This document shows positions 24,873 to 39,852 of a DNA stretch of 64,000 nt, one piece after another. How positions within the stretch are numbered: position 1 is the stretch's first letter; each line of letters begins with the position of its first letter. The position numbers were made by a program, and so were the translations under genes. This stretch comes from Notolepis coatsorum (lineage: Eukaryota; Chordata; Actinopteri; Aulopiformes; Paralepididae), in assembly GCA_963971535.1 (NCBI GenBank), contig OZ020598.1, forward strand, positions 86,472,751 through 86,536,750. The letters run 5' to 3'. The notes below the pieces were generated by a model. It was not told the origin of the DNA and searched no databases. It saw nothing but the letters and a program-made list of their open reading frames with translations.

Positions 24873-26261
24873 GTGTTCAGGGTAACAGAGCATGAGGTGA
24901 GGCGGACCTTTAAAAAAGTGAATATCAGGAAGGCAGCAGGACCGGACGGCATCCCCGGCCACGTCCTAAAAGTCTGTGCCGACCAACTGGCCCCGGTATT
25001 CACTGACATCTTCAACCTGTCCTTGGAACAGGCTGTCATCCCCACCTGTCTGAAGAAGTCCACCATCATCCCTGTACCCAAAAAATATACGCCCGCTTGC
25101 CTCAACGACTACCGCCCTGTAGCCCTCACCTCCATAGCCATGAAGTGCTTTGAGAAGCTAGTGAAGGGCTACATCTGTTCCTCCCTCCCCATCAACCTGG
25201 ACCCCCTGCAATTTGCATATCGCCCCAACAGGTCCACGGAGGACGCCATAGCCCATGTGCACAGCAGCATCACACCTGGACAAGAGGCAGGGGAACTATG
25301 TGAGAATGCTGTCATCGACTACAGCTCAGCATTCAATACCATAGTCCCCTCCAAACTCATAGCCAAGCTCAGGGACCTGGGCTTGAACTATGACCTCTGC
25401 CAGTGGGTCTTGGACTTCCTGACAGGCAGACCCCAGGTGGTAAGAGCAGGCAACTGCACCTCCTCATCCATCACGCTCAACATAGGGGCCCCCCAGGGCT
25501 GTGTTCTGAGCCCCCTCCTCTACTCCCTGTACACACATGACTGCGTGGCACAGCGGAACAACAACACAATCATCAAATTTGCTGATGACACAGTAGTGGT
25601 GGGCCTGATCTCTGCCAACGACAAGAGGGCCTACCTGGAAGAGGTAGAGAATCTGTCACAGTGGTGTCAGGAGAACTGCCTCTCCCTGAACGTCAGCAAA
25701 ACAAAAGAGATGATTGTGGACTTCAGGAGGTCGGGGGTCAAGGACTACAGCCCCCTCAGCATCGACGGGGCACCGGTTTAGAGAGTGAACAGTTTCAAGT
25801 ACCTCGGAGCCCACATATCCGAGGACTTGACATGGACCACACACATTGACAGTGTTGTGAAGAAGGCACGACAACGCCTCTACTTCCTCAGGCGCCTAAG
25901 GAAGTTCCAAGTCAGTCAGAAGATCCTTAGGAACTTCTACTCATGTACAATAGAGAGCATCCTGACTGGCAACATCACCTCCTGGTTTGGGAATAGCACT
26001 GCACAAGACCGTAGCAGACTACAAAGAGTGACACGTTCAGCCGAACGCACAATTGGAGGGGGGCTTCCCACCCTCCAGAACATTTACAACAAGCGGTGCA
26101 GGGGGAAGGCTAAGAGAATCATCAAGGACTCCAGCCACCCGAACAACTGCCTCTTTGAACTACTGCGGTCAGGCAAGCGATACCGGAGTCTTAAGGCGAG
26201 CACAGAAAGACTCAGAAGAAGCTTCTATCCCCAGGCCATCAGGCTGCTAAACGAACAATAA
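24873..26261 (+). pseudogene. LINE ORF2 part 2: reverse transcriptase and 3' domain
   Basis: Reverse-transcriptase blocks in order: [76 protein letters not shown] and the catalytic [11 protein letters not shown], then [19 protein letters not shown] at 25779-25781 (after IDGAPV) breaks the frame; it resumes with VNSFKYLGAHISED and runs to 26261. A compensated frameshift replaces the expected LDKR..YVRML block before IDYSS (a base is missing near 25313 relative to copy 2). The catalytic Asp pair is intact, but no full-length protein can be made. Confidence 0.88.
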
Positions 26262-26928
26262 ACACTATGCAACAACCATCAAATGCACACAGCACACACA
26301 CCCACATGCACACACTCACTTAAACAAACAACACACTGCAGCACCCACTCTCCACACTTTAGATCACACAAACACACTTTATATTTATTGATAAAGGATT
26401 TGCACTACAACTCGGACACCTACTGTAAATTGTACCTAAATTGCACCTCATCCCATTTCTGCCTTGCACTATATAGTATTGTATATTAGTACACTGCATA
26501 GTATATTGTATATTATATGGTAACTCAGTTACGTCTATTCTGCATCGAACATTGTACATATGTCTATATTGAACACTGTGACCTAATTTTTTTTACTTCT
26601 AATTTACATGCTATACTATGTTATTTTATTTCATACTTATCTTGTCTTGCACAGTCTCTGGAGCGTAACAGTAAGAAGCATTTTGTATAAAAGTATTCTG
26701 TACTTCTGTATGACAACTATTAAAGAAACTTGAACTTGTAACTTGAGCAACCGTTCTAGAAAGCCTGAAATTACATGAATAAGGGAGGTACGCTCAGGGG
26801 ATAGTGTGTGAGTGTGCGCTTGTGCATTTGTGACCACAATGCGTGTGTGCATGTGTGTGTGTGTGTGTGTGTGTGTAAGTGAGCGCATGTGTGTTCATGG
26901 CCATATGCTTGTGTGTATGTGTATTTAA

Positions 26929-28790
26929 AGGCGGACCTTTAAAAAAGTGAATATCAGGAAGGCAGCAGGACCGGACGGCATCCCCGGCCGCGTCCTAAAA
27001 GTCTGTGCCGACCAACTGGCCCCGGTATTCACTGACATCTTCAACCTGTCCTTGGAACAGGCTGTCATCCCCACCTGTCTGAAGAAGTCCACCATCATCC
27101 CTGTACCCAAAAAATATACGCCCGCTTGCCTCAACGACTACCGCCCTGTAGCCCTCACCTCCATAGCCATGAAGTGCTTTGAGAAGCTAGTGAAGGGCTA
27201 CATCTGTTCCTCCCTCCCCATCAACCTGGACCCCCTGCAATTTGCATATCGCCCCAACAGGTCCACGGAGGACGCCATAGCCCATGTGCACAGCAGCATC
27301 ACACCTGGACAAGAGGCAGGGGAACTATGTGAGAATGCTGTTCATCGACTACAGCTCAGCATTCAATACCATAGTCCCCTCCAAACTCATAGCCAAGCTC
27401 AGGGACCTGGGCTTGAACTATGACCTCTGCCAGTGGGTCTTGGACTTCCTGACAGGCAGACCCCAGGTGGTAAGAGCAGGCAACTGCACCTCCTCATCCA
27501 TCACGCTCAACATAGGGGCCCCCCAGGGCTGTGTTCTGAGCCCCCTCCTCTACTCCCTGTACACACATGACTGCGTGGCACAGCGGAACAACAACACAAT
27601 CATCAAATTTGCTGATGACACAGTAGTGGTGGGCCTGATCTCTGCCAACGACAAGAGGGCCTACCTGGAAGAGGTAGAGAATCTGTCACAGTGGTGTCAG
27701 GAGAACTGCCTCTCCCTGAACGTCAGCAAAACAAAAGAGAGGATTGTGGACTTCAGGAGGTCGGGGGTCAAGGACTACAGCCCCCTCAGCATCGACGGGG
27801 CACCGGTTTAGAGAGTGAACAGTTTCAAGTACCTCGGAGCCCACATATCCGAGGACTTGACATGGACCACACACATTGACAGTGTTGTGAAGAAGGCACG
27901 ACAACGCCTCTACTTCATCAGGCGCCTAAGGAAGTTCCAAGTCAGTCAGAAGATCCTTAGGAACTTCTACTCATGTACAATAGAGAGCATCCTGACTGGC
28001 AACATCACCTCCTGGTTTGGGAATAGCACTGCACAAGACCGTAGCAGACTACAAAGAGTGACACGTTCAGCCGAACGCACAATTGGGGGGGGGCTTCCCA
28101 CCCTCCAGAACATTTACAACAAGCGGTGCAGGGGGAAGGCTAAGAGAATCATCAAGGACTCCAGCCACCCGAACAACTGCCTCTTTGAACTGCTGCGGTC
28201 AGGCAAGCGATACCGGAGTCTTAAGGCGAGCACAGAAAGACTCAGAAGAAGCTTCTATCCCCAGGCCATCAGGCTGCTAAACGAACAATAAACACTATGC
28301 AACAACCATCAAATGCACACAGCACACACACCCACATGCACACACTCACTTAAACAAACAACACACTGCAGCACCCACTCTCCACACTTTAGTTCACACA
28401 AACACACTTTATATTTATTGATAAAGGATTTGCACTACAACTCGTACACCTACTGTAAATTGTACCTAAATTGCACCTCATCCCATTTCTGCCTTGCACT
28501 ATATAGTATTGTATATTAGTACACTGCATAGTATATTGTATATTATATGGTAACTCAGTTACGTCTATTCTGCATCGAACATTGTACATATGTCTATATT
28601 GAACACTGTGACCTAATTTTTTTTACTTCTAATTTACATGCTATACTATGTTATTTTATTTCATACTTATCTTGTCTTGCACAGTCTCTGGAGCGTAACA
28701 GTAAGAAGCATTTTGTATAAAAGTATTCTGTACTTCTGTATGACAACTATTAAAGAAACTTGAACTTGTAACTTGAGCAACCGTTCTAGA
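26929..28790 (+). mobile_element. Second, tandemly duplicated copy of the LINE 3' part
   Basis: Matches 24900-26760 at an offset of 2029-2030 bp with only a handful of differences by eye. It carries the same TAG after IDGAPV (27809-27811) and the same 3' tail. One extra T near 27341 restores the LFIDYSS motif but opens a frameshift upstream of it. The downstream flank is duplicated too, so this is a segmental duplication rather than a new retrotransposition. Confidence 0.88.
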
Positions 28791-28879
28791 AAGCCTGAAA
28801 TATCATGAATAAGGGAGGTACGCTCAGGGGATAGTGTGTGAGTGTGCGCTTGTGCATTTGTGACCACAATGCTTGTGTG

Positions 28880-29760
<881 letters not shown>

Positions 29761-29903
29761 CAACACTGAGTCAGTAGTTTATAAATACACAGAGAGCATA
29801 TCCAGTGGGTATGCATTATTTATTGAAGGGCCTCCAGGCTTTCATCAGGGGTTATTCTATATCGCTACGGCCAGAACCAAACCCTGGACCTCTGGGAAGG
29901 AAA

Positions 29904-31905
<2,002 letters not shown>

Positions 31906-31981
<76 letters not shown>
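31906..31981. repeat. (CT)n microsatellite
   Basis: About 38 CT units in the intron before exon 6, roughly 145 bp upstream of its acceptor. Confidence 0.97.
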
Positions 31982-31983
<2 letters not shown>

Positions 31984-32124
31984 TTCTTCCATTTCCTGTT
32001 CCCCTCTTGCACCTACATGTCTCTCTCCCTCCTCTCTTCTATTTATTAATTTCCTTACTGCTCTCTCTCCCCCTCCCCTCTTCATCCATAACCCTTCCAT
32101 TACACACATGTGCGTGCGTCCCAG

Positions 32125-32268
32125 TCCCTGACCCAGTTCCTGGGCTGGTCGGTGCTGGTCTGTGACACGTACGACAAGATGAACAAACTGGAGAACAGGA
32201 AGGACATCTTCCAGGACATGGTCCTCTACCACGTCAAGTGTCGCAAGGATGAGATACAGAACATACTG
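32125..32268 (+). CDS. pde6a: pde6a exon (window exon 6), GAF-B to catalytic linker
   Basis: Forty-eight codons: [20 protein letters not shown], then [19 protein letters not shown] and RKDEIQNIL. The acceptor is GTGCGTCCCAG. The donor is GTTAGT at 32269, and this donor lies inside the 8-bp target duplication of a hAT-type [13 protein letters not shown] is a PDE6 signature; IFQDMV fits PDE6A. Phase is 0 at both ends. Confidence 0.96.
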
Positions 32269-32273
32269 GTTAG

Positions 32274-32380
32274 TAGGGCTGTCCCCGACTAAGGATTTGG
32301 ATGGTCGACTAGGATTGGCCAACATTTGCTGCTAGTCGACTATTGGTAGACAAAAAAAAAAAAAAAAAAAAAGTATAATA

Positions 32381-32411
<31 letters not shown>

Positions 32412-32802
32412 GTATCATTCCATTTGGGCTGTGGGGGGTGCTTAATGTCTGAAGGAGTCGACTGAAGGCTTCTTGTCCTCTGCAAAAGCATGCAATTGGT
32501 CCACTGATGGATACATCTTGATATTTGTCTAGTATAGTGTGTTCATTAGATGGGTGAAATCCTCTTTCAGTGCCTCTGTGCCTGTGTTCGTAGGCAGTTA
32601 GCCTCTGGTATGCATGCCATTAGCGTTAGCCACGCTTCTATGCCTATTTTCTTTTGAAAGAAATTATAAAAAAAATAAAAATAAAAATATGAATATTTTT
32701 CTTTTTTTTTATTATTATTATATTCGACTAAGAGGTTGGCCAGTCGACTACGGCCCCTTTCGACCGATTAGTCGACTAATCGATTAATAGGGGTCAGCCC
32801 TA
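32274..32802. mobile_element. hAT-type MITE on the exon 6 splice donor
   Basis: Ends TAGGGCTGTCCCCGACTA and, inverted, TAGGGCTGACCCCTATT. It is flanked by a perfect 8-bp duplication CTGGTTAG (32266-32273 and 32803-32810), the hAT hallmark. It is 529 bp, contains A and AT runs and GTCGACTA-rich subterminal sequence, and has no ORF. The duplication covers the last codon of exon 6 and the first five donor bases. Confidence 0.9.
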
Positions 32803-32822
32803 CTGGTTAGTCTCTGTTATTG

Positions 32823-33213
32823 ATGGGAGGGAGGGAGGGAGGGAGGGAGGGAGGGAGGGAGGGAGGGAGGGAGGGAGGGAGGGAGGGAGGGAGGGAGGGG
32901 AGGGAGGGAGGGAGGGAGGGAGGGAAGGAGGGAGGGAGGGAGGGGGGCGGGAGGGCGGGAGGGGCGGGCGGGCGGGAGGCAGGGATGGAGGGAGGAAGGA
33001 AGGGAGGGAGGGAGAGAGGGATGGATGGATAGGTGGATAGAGGGAGGAAGGGATGGATGGATAGATGGAGGGAGGCCTAGAGTAAGAGATGAGGGAGGGA
33101 GGGAGGGAGGGAGGGAGGGAGGGAGGGAGGGAGGGAGAGAGGGAGAGAGGGAGAGAGGGAGGGAGGGAGGGAGGGAGGGAGGGAGGGAGGGAGGGAGGGA
33201 GGGAGGGAGGGAG
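32823..33213. repeat. (GGGA)n compound microsatellite
   Basis: About 390 bp of GGGA repeats with GGAT and GGGC variants in the middle. Purine-rich on the + strand. The Ser-Leu-Pro-Pro open frame on the other strand is an artefact. Confidence 0.96.
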
Positions 33214-33480
33214 TACAGAACACGCGCCAGTGTCGGGAGTAATGCACGAAAGCTTATTTCCGCGTTGAAACTGCATGAACTGAGGAGCGCATAATGCCGT
33301 CCGTCTGCAGTAACGATCTTCTACCACGGGGCGTCAGCTACGCATGCTCCAAGCTGTGCGTAAATATAAGCACAAAGTCAAGTTCATGTTCAAATTGATA
33401 AATCCCACACTTTGCTTAGAAATGGTCGTACGCACGGGTTAAGCACATATCTGTGCGTACGCAACGTTGATAAATGAGGG
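33214..33480. other. Interspersed-repeat end before the deleted DIRS element
   Basis: Contains TGCGTACGCAACGTTGATAA followed by ATGAGGGCCC, a common fish repeat end. No coding signature. Confidence 0.4.
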
Positions 33481-35688
33481 CCCAGGTCGGTCAGCTCCCC
33501 CTTTCCGAGTCTGAATTTAAACGAAACACAGCCAAGGGTCCTCAGGGCTGCAGCTACGCTAATCATATAACTAGGGTTATAGGATAACCTTTGTTATATT
33601 TCATTAGCTACGCTGTCTGCTTCGCACTATGGGACAACGGGCGAAGCAGGGCGCGTAGCCCCGACAAATGCACCCCCTGAGGTCCCCTTCACGACCATCA
33701 GAAAAACATGGGGTGGGGTCCGGCCCCCTCGCGCCTCCTAACGAGGAGCAGAGGGAAAGACGCCAATCATGCGCAGTGGGGCGCAGTTACCCCAAAACGC
33801 ACAAGGTGAGTAGATCCTGCGAAAAACCGCTGCCTACCTCACCAGCCGGCAGCGGGATGCAGAAGGGGTTCCAGCTCAAAGAGCCGCACTTCTCCTTTAC
33901 AGAGGAAGGGCCCCCGGCCATGGCCGCGAGGCAGAACCCCCCCAAAGGTTCCGATGAGGACCAAATGTCCTCACCCGGATTTACGCCAGCGCCCTACCCC
34001 CCCCCCCCCCCCCCAGACCCACCGTGCTCCCTACCGAGCCGAGTGCCGAGAGAGTCGCACGTGCTTGACCGATGAGTCACAGAGGGTGCCATGGGGGCCA
34101 GCTGTCTGAAACATAACAGTACATAACACGAGTGGGAAGTGTGGACCACTGCATGGCCCCGCGGCGCCTCACCTTGTTCAAAAACAGGTGACACAAGGCG
34201 CGAGACAGCATGATATAGTGATTGAAAATCGTATTAACAGATTGCAAAATGGGTACAATGCAGCACGCCTCAGTACACACAATTATCAGAGGGGTGCCGA
34301 CCAGGGAAAGACACTATAGTCTTATTTACCCTGCGTACCCCATTTAAAATTGTACCTACCACCTAGCTTTTCACCCCTAGGAGAAAAGGTAATCATGGTA
34401 TACCCATTGTCTGGCACCACATCAGACATGGCAAATGGTTTTCAATCTACCACATAAATATATATAAACATATATATACATGCCTAAATCCACAATGCCC
34501 TGCCGTCGTGACAACACGAGTGGGGAGTGTGGACCACTGCATGGCCCCGCGCGGTGCTCCACTTTGTCCAAAACAAGTGATACAAAGCGCAAGCCAGCAT
34601 GACATATAGATTGCACATGAAACATAATATCGATTGAAAATCGTATTAACAGATTGCAGAATGGGTACAAAGCAGTAGGCCTCAATACACACAAGTGTTA
34701 GGGGAAAGCAGACCAGGGAAAGACATTATAGTCTTAATTACCCCAGTGTACCTCATTCACAATACACCACATACATATATATACACATACATATACACAT
34801 ATATGTCTAAAAACACAATTGCCAGACGTTGTGACAACGCGAGTGGGGAGTGTGGACACGCTGCATGGCCCCGTGTGGCGCTTCACTCTGTTCAAAACAG
34901 GTGATATACGGCACGAGCCAGCATGACACATAGAATGGCTAAGAAGACACAGCAGGAACTGACAGGGGGGTCCATTCACTCGAGAGAAAGGACACACACA
35001 CACCTCAGGGTTACACAAGCATTGCACACACCTGGGGCTGTTGCTGTACACCTGCCGCTCCGCTTCTGTCTTCATGTCGCTCGCTGCTCTCTCCGTACCT
35101 GGCGAGGACGGGGCCCAGGGAACCCCCCTGTTGTCCGGGACTCCCTCTGACACACCTCTCTCAAAGACGAGCTCTGCCACGTCCAGCCTGCAATTAACCC
35201 CATCACGCCACGCAGGAGTAAAAAGGCATTCGGAGGGGAGCACGCCAGGGAAGACAACACAAGTATTTCCCCTGGTTCTATAGCCTGTCCACCGGCCGCG
35301 CCACAGCATACAGGCAGCCCTTCGACGAGGAAACGCCAATCTGCCAGGAAAACTCCATAACGAGCACTACAGCGGCACCCCAAGCGCTTCCCTTTCTGAA
35401 CGTGCCGGGGAAGTCCTGAAACAAGGACTTCGGTGGCATATCCTTACAGATCCTATCTAACTAACTAACTAACTTCTGCTACAACTGCCGAAGGCCTGTG
35501 AGCACACACGTTTTGTTGAAACTATGAGGAAGGGGGAGCTGACCAACCACACCTGGGCTATAAGCGGGCCGGAGGTGGGCGTGGTCGGACAGATGAAAGG
35601 TGCATGTGAGAACTTTTCAGTTGACGCGCATTAGGCACTGAGTGTATCCCATAGTGCGAAGCAGAGAGTGTAGCTAATGAAATATAAC
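33481..35688 (-). mobile_element. Internally deleted DIRS element
   Basis: Minus orientation. The outer end at 35646-35688 (CCCATAGTGCGAAGCAG through TAGCTAATGAAATATAAC) is matched by an internal complementary region at about 33549-33642, which shares the core TATAACTAGGGTTATAGGAT with the intact element at 58 kb. Inverted pieces at 33481-33508 and about 35530-35565 are remains of the terminal repeats; the outermost plus-left end is missing. The segment 33660-33980 aligns with the recombinase 3' end at 58370-58700 (GGGATGCAG, GCAGAACCCCCC, GATGAGGACCA). Reverse transcriptase and most of the recombinase are deleted and replaced by three copies of a ~320-390 bp unit. Confidence 0.75.
34095..34935. 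repeat. Threefold repeat carrying CAAT-family copies
   Basis: GAGTGGGGAGTGTGGACCA-type sequence followed by CTGCATGGCCCCG recurs at about 34129, 34519 and 34838. The first two are followed by minus-strand CAAT-family sequence (TATTAACAGATTGCA, ATGGGTACAA). Spacing is about 390 and 320 bp. Confidence 0.75.
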
Positions 35689-35771
35689 TGTGTGTGTGTT
35701 GTTTACTGTGTGTGAGAGACGACTTGATTCTAGCCTCAGAGAAAGAGTGAGAAAGAGTGAGGTGATAAAAA

Positions 35772-35957
<186 letters not shown>

Positions 35958-35963
35958 CTCCAG

Positions 35964-36029
35964 AACACCAGGGAGAGGTGGGGGAAGGAGCCTGATGAGT
36001 GTGAAGAGGAGGAGCTGCAGGAGATCCTG
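35964..36029 (+). CDS. pde6a: pde6a exon (window exon 7), linker to catalytic domain
   Basis: Twenty-two codons reading NTRERWGKEPDECEEEELQE then IL. The acceptor is TGTGTCTCCAG directly after the GT tract; the donor is GTAAAC at 36030. The acidic KEP.ECEEEEL block is what I remember from PDE6A. Confidence 0.94.
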
Positions 36030-36698
36030 GTAAACAACAGCAACATGATAACCAGTGTACGGTATTAAAGGTAGAATCTGCGATGCCGTCAAACAGGGAC
36101 CTCTAGGCAAAACAGCCCTGCTGGGTATTGCATTTTTTTGGTTTTGGTGGGGTTGGAGTTTAGTGACTTATTATACTGTAATTGTATTTGTCTGTGGCAA
36201 GCATTAGGAACCCCTCCCCTATCCCAACTCAACTCCAACCCCTACAGAGAGTTCCGGAGAGCAATATGGTCTTCTTTTTGGTCTGGTTTGATGGAATCAA
36301 ATTCTAATTGAAGAGTTGATTATTACATGGGACACATATGTCAACATAAGACCTCCAGTAGGGAAATGTAATTACATTATCAATGTCCAGTTATATTCTA
36401 TAGCTCACAACCCACACCCATATTATGTTACCATGGCAACGTGTTTGGTTTATAGTATATACAGACACAACATTCATACATACAGTACAGTATGTGTATT
36501 ATGATACATTATATATACGGTATTGCCCACTGCTTGAAAGAGAATTGAGCAGAATGTTCTACAACCCCCACACATCCTCCTCTACACTACAGTCAGAGGC
36601 ATTTTAATCATTCAAAGTATTGCATTTTTCAGCATCAAATCTGCCCCCCCCCCCCCCCCCCCCCCCAAATAAGGCCTCTCACCAGCTCTGCAATTCAC
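36030..36698. other. Intron, no gene recognised
   Basis: Unique-looking AT-rich sequence, ending with a C24 run at about 36643-36666. Confidence 0.5.
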
Positions 36699-37162
36699 CA
36701 GGGCCCCGTTCCCCGTACCTGGATAACTGAGTTAGCCGGATAACTTTCGGTGAAGTCTGACTTAAGCCGGACTTTCCGGTTCCCCGAATCTGGATTGTCC
36801 AAATCACCATGACAACAGATCCAAAAGTTTGAGCCTGGTCGAAAGCAGGGTTTAAGTTCAAGTTAACCGGATGAACCATCGCCACGCCCCCGCAAAGAAG
36901 TGACAGCGCGTTTCCTGAAATTATTCCCACAGTCTAGGATCTGCATTATACCATTCTGAATTACGTTTTTGTGCTCCATTCTTCCAGAGGGGTCTTTTGA
37001 AATGTAAAATAGACCCAAAATGCTGATACTAAATTCACTTTGTCCTAAATAATGCACGTTATATACCGTGGCGCTCGCTCGGTGCAACAACAACAAAATA
37101 AAGAATATTCTAAACACGGGTCTCTCGTTCATTAATGTATAAACAATGAATTTATCCCATCT

Positions 37163-37233
37163 GGCACAGTGGCGCAGCGGTAGTGCTCAATCCTGGCAAC
37201 CGGGCGACCGGTGTTCGAAACCCCGTGTTTCCA
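37163..37233 (+). tRNA. tRNA-like segment (SINE head or tRNA pseudogene)
   Basis: An A-box-like TGGCGCAGCGGTAGTG and a B-box GTGTTCGAAACCCC are about 35 bp apart within a 71-bp tRNA-sized block. I cannot fold a convincing anticodon arm, so a tRNA-derived repeat is more likely than a gene. Confidence 0.45.
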
Positions 37234-37390
37234 ATATAATTTTTTGGAATATAATATTAATGATTATACGCAAAGGTAGCCTAGTTTTAAGTTAAAATAT
37301 TATAAATCTACATGCATTGAGGATGTCATTCTTTATATAGCTCTCAACGTGCACCAAATTGAATTATTCCTATATTGCAAAAAGAAGGAA

Positions 37391-37462
37391 GAGACTAGGT
37401 TTCGAACCCCGGTCGTCTGCGTGAAAGTCAAAAGAAGAACCCGTTACACCACAGTGGAGATA
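37391..37462 (-). tRNA. Opposed tRNA-like segment
   Basis: The reverse complement reads an A-box-like TGTGGTGTAACGGGT and a B-box GGGTTCGAAACC at tRNA-like spacing. A GACTTTCACGC stretch could be an anticodon loop, but its stem pairs poorly. It faces the other tRNA-like segment about 160 bp away. Confidence 0.4.
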
Positions 37463-38039
37463 AGTAAAAGATCGACCATACTGTACATCAATCAATGGGC
37501 AAGAGAGCCGTATCGTTATTCTGTATAACAGTTTAACTAATTATTTTCGCTAGCAAGATCTCATTTGATTATTCAATCCAGCAGGCAAGTTTAAAGAAAT
37601 ATAATCTGATTGATTGAGGTAATGAGGGACTTAAAATTAGCCTATAGATAACGCATTTAACTTGTCGGCGAGGCGATTGAGCCGTACTGCAATATGTTAA
37701 TAAAGTTTTAAATCAATTAATCAATCAATGCCGCTAGAGAATCAGGATCTCTGCTATCGATACGTGCTGGCTTTTCAAATGAAGCGGACTAATCCTGGGT
37801 CTCAAGTCTGGTTTGAGTTAACGAGACTGAATCCACCTTCGAGGAACAGGAAAATCCCGGCTTCAATCATCTCGTTAACTGAATCTGGATAATGGGACTC
37901 TCGATCGACTTAGTTGAACCAGGTACGGGGAACAGGGCCCTGCTCTACACATCTGTGCCACAGTCGATACACTGTGCTAGGTAGTAGGTATACATTTTAT
38001 TTGACTCAAACTGTGCACCTGAATGTTAATATGAACTGT

Positions 38040-38880
<841 letters not shown>

Positions 38881-38917
38881 GCCTGCCTATCTATATGCCT
38901 GTCTGTCTCTCTGCTAG

Positions 38918-39064
38918 TCTGAAGTTCTCCCAAACTCTAAGAAGGCAGAGATCTTTGAGTTCCACTTCTATGACCTTGAACACAGTGAACTGGACCTGGT
39001 CAAGTGTGCCATCAAGATGTACTATGAACTCAAAGTGGTGGATAAATTCCATGTTCCTAGAGAC
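38918..39064 (+). CDS. pde6a: pde6a exon (window exon 8), start of catalytic domain
   Basis: Forty-nine codons: [39 protein letters not shown] and [10 protein letters not shown]. The acceptor is TCTCTCTGCTAG; the donor is GTAAGT at 39065, running straight into a (GTTA)n tract. LKVVDKFH.P is a PDE6A-like block. Phase is 0 at both ends. Confidence 0.95.
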
Positions 39065-39069
39065 GTAAG

Positions 39070-39229
<160 letters not shown>

Positions 39230-39453
39230 AGTTCTGTTTCGTATTCGCTCTCGCTCGGCATCGCTCTCTGCACTATCTCGCATATGTGCATGCGCACTGA
39301 ATAAAGACCACAAATGTACCTTTAATCCCAATATTCGTCTGACCACACCCCTATCAGCTTACCCATATAAGCAGGGGTGGGGCCACCCACTCGCCTCCTT
39401 CTCGCTTTCACCACAAGGAAGAAGTGCCTCGGTAGATCCCCACACTTGACACC

Positions 39454-39852
39454 ATGCTGGAAGAAAGGATTAGGAGCAGCTTTGGGAAACAAGGATACGT
39501 TGACATCATATCTTTATTTTCTCTCTCACTATTTTCGAGAAAATACGGCGATATTGTCTTCGTACTGGAGTGTCTGGAAGATGATGATCATTCTAAAAAT
39601 CCTCCACCGGTTTTCGTATTGGGAGTTCGTGCCGCTACATGCTTTTCCAACTGCAGTCCTTGCTGTGTGCTGGTTGCGGTAAAGGCACAGCTGGGCTGTA
39701 GGACGCGCCGCTGTTGTGAGACGCGGTGGGTTCCTGGTTCTGGTGAGTTATGTTTGCTGGCAGGCTTCACTTGTCTGTTAGTGCTATGGGGGCTACTTGA
39801 CAATGTTTATGAAAACCGGCCCCAGGCTAGGGTCCTTTGTTCAGTCTCCTAG
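39454..39852 (+). CDS. Uncharacterised ORF after the left terminal repeat of element B
   Basis: Starts MLEERIRSSFGKQGYVDIIS, continues RKYGDIVFVLECLEDDD, then has a Cys-rich stretch (CFSNCSPCC, RTRRCCETR). A GTGAGT donor-like site near 39741 could end a first exon after about 96 codons. I do not recognise the protein; its position matches where DIRS elements start gag. In element A the same region is frameshifted (near 8054-8080), so it is either a decaying gene or not coding. Confidence 0.35.
   Translation: MLEERIRSSFGKQGYVDIISLFSLSLFSRKYGDIVFVLECLEDDDHSKNPPPVFVLGVRAATCFSNCSPCCVLVAVKAQLGCRTRRCCETRWVPGSGELCLLAGFTCLLVLWGLLDNVYENRPQARVLCSVS

Larger units (their letters stand above)
23590..26760 (+). 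mobile_element. L2/Jockey-group non-LTR retrotransposon, 5'-truncated, copy 1
   Basis: Contains endonuclease, linker, reverse transcriptase, 3' domain and a 3' tail ending near ATTAAAGAAACTTGAACTTG. It lacks the 5' UTR and ORF1. The copy is recent (long open frames) but disabled by frameshifts and an in-frame TAG at 25779-25781. Its last ~1.86 kb plus ~0.17 kb of flank are duplicated next door. Confidence 0.88.
36699..37942. mobile_element. 1.24-kb terminal-inverted-repeat element, superfamily unassigned
   Basis: The ends are 24-bp inverted repeats with one mismatch, CAGGGCCC[C/T]GTTCCCC then GTACCTGG (36699-36722 and 37919-37942). Subterminal GGATAACTGAGTTAGCCGG and its inverted relative extend the similarity. 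I see no convincing target-site duplication and no transposase. The interior carries two opposed tRNA-like segments and a decayed TTAATAAAGTTTTAAATCAA tail. Confidence 0.75.

Noticed and set aside
26929-28790. An independent second LINE insertion
   Set aside because: It shares the premature TAG and the non-LINE downstream flank with copy 1, which fits duplication.
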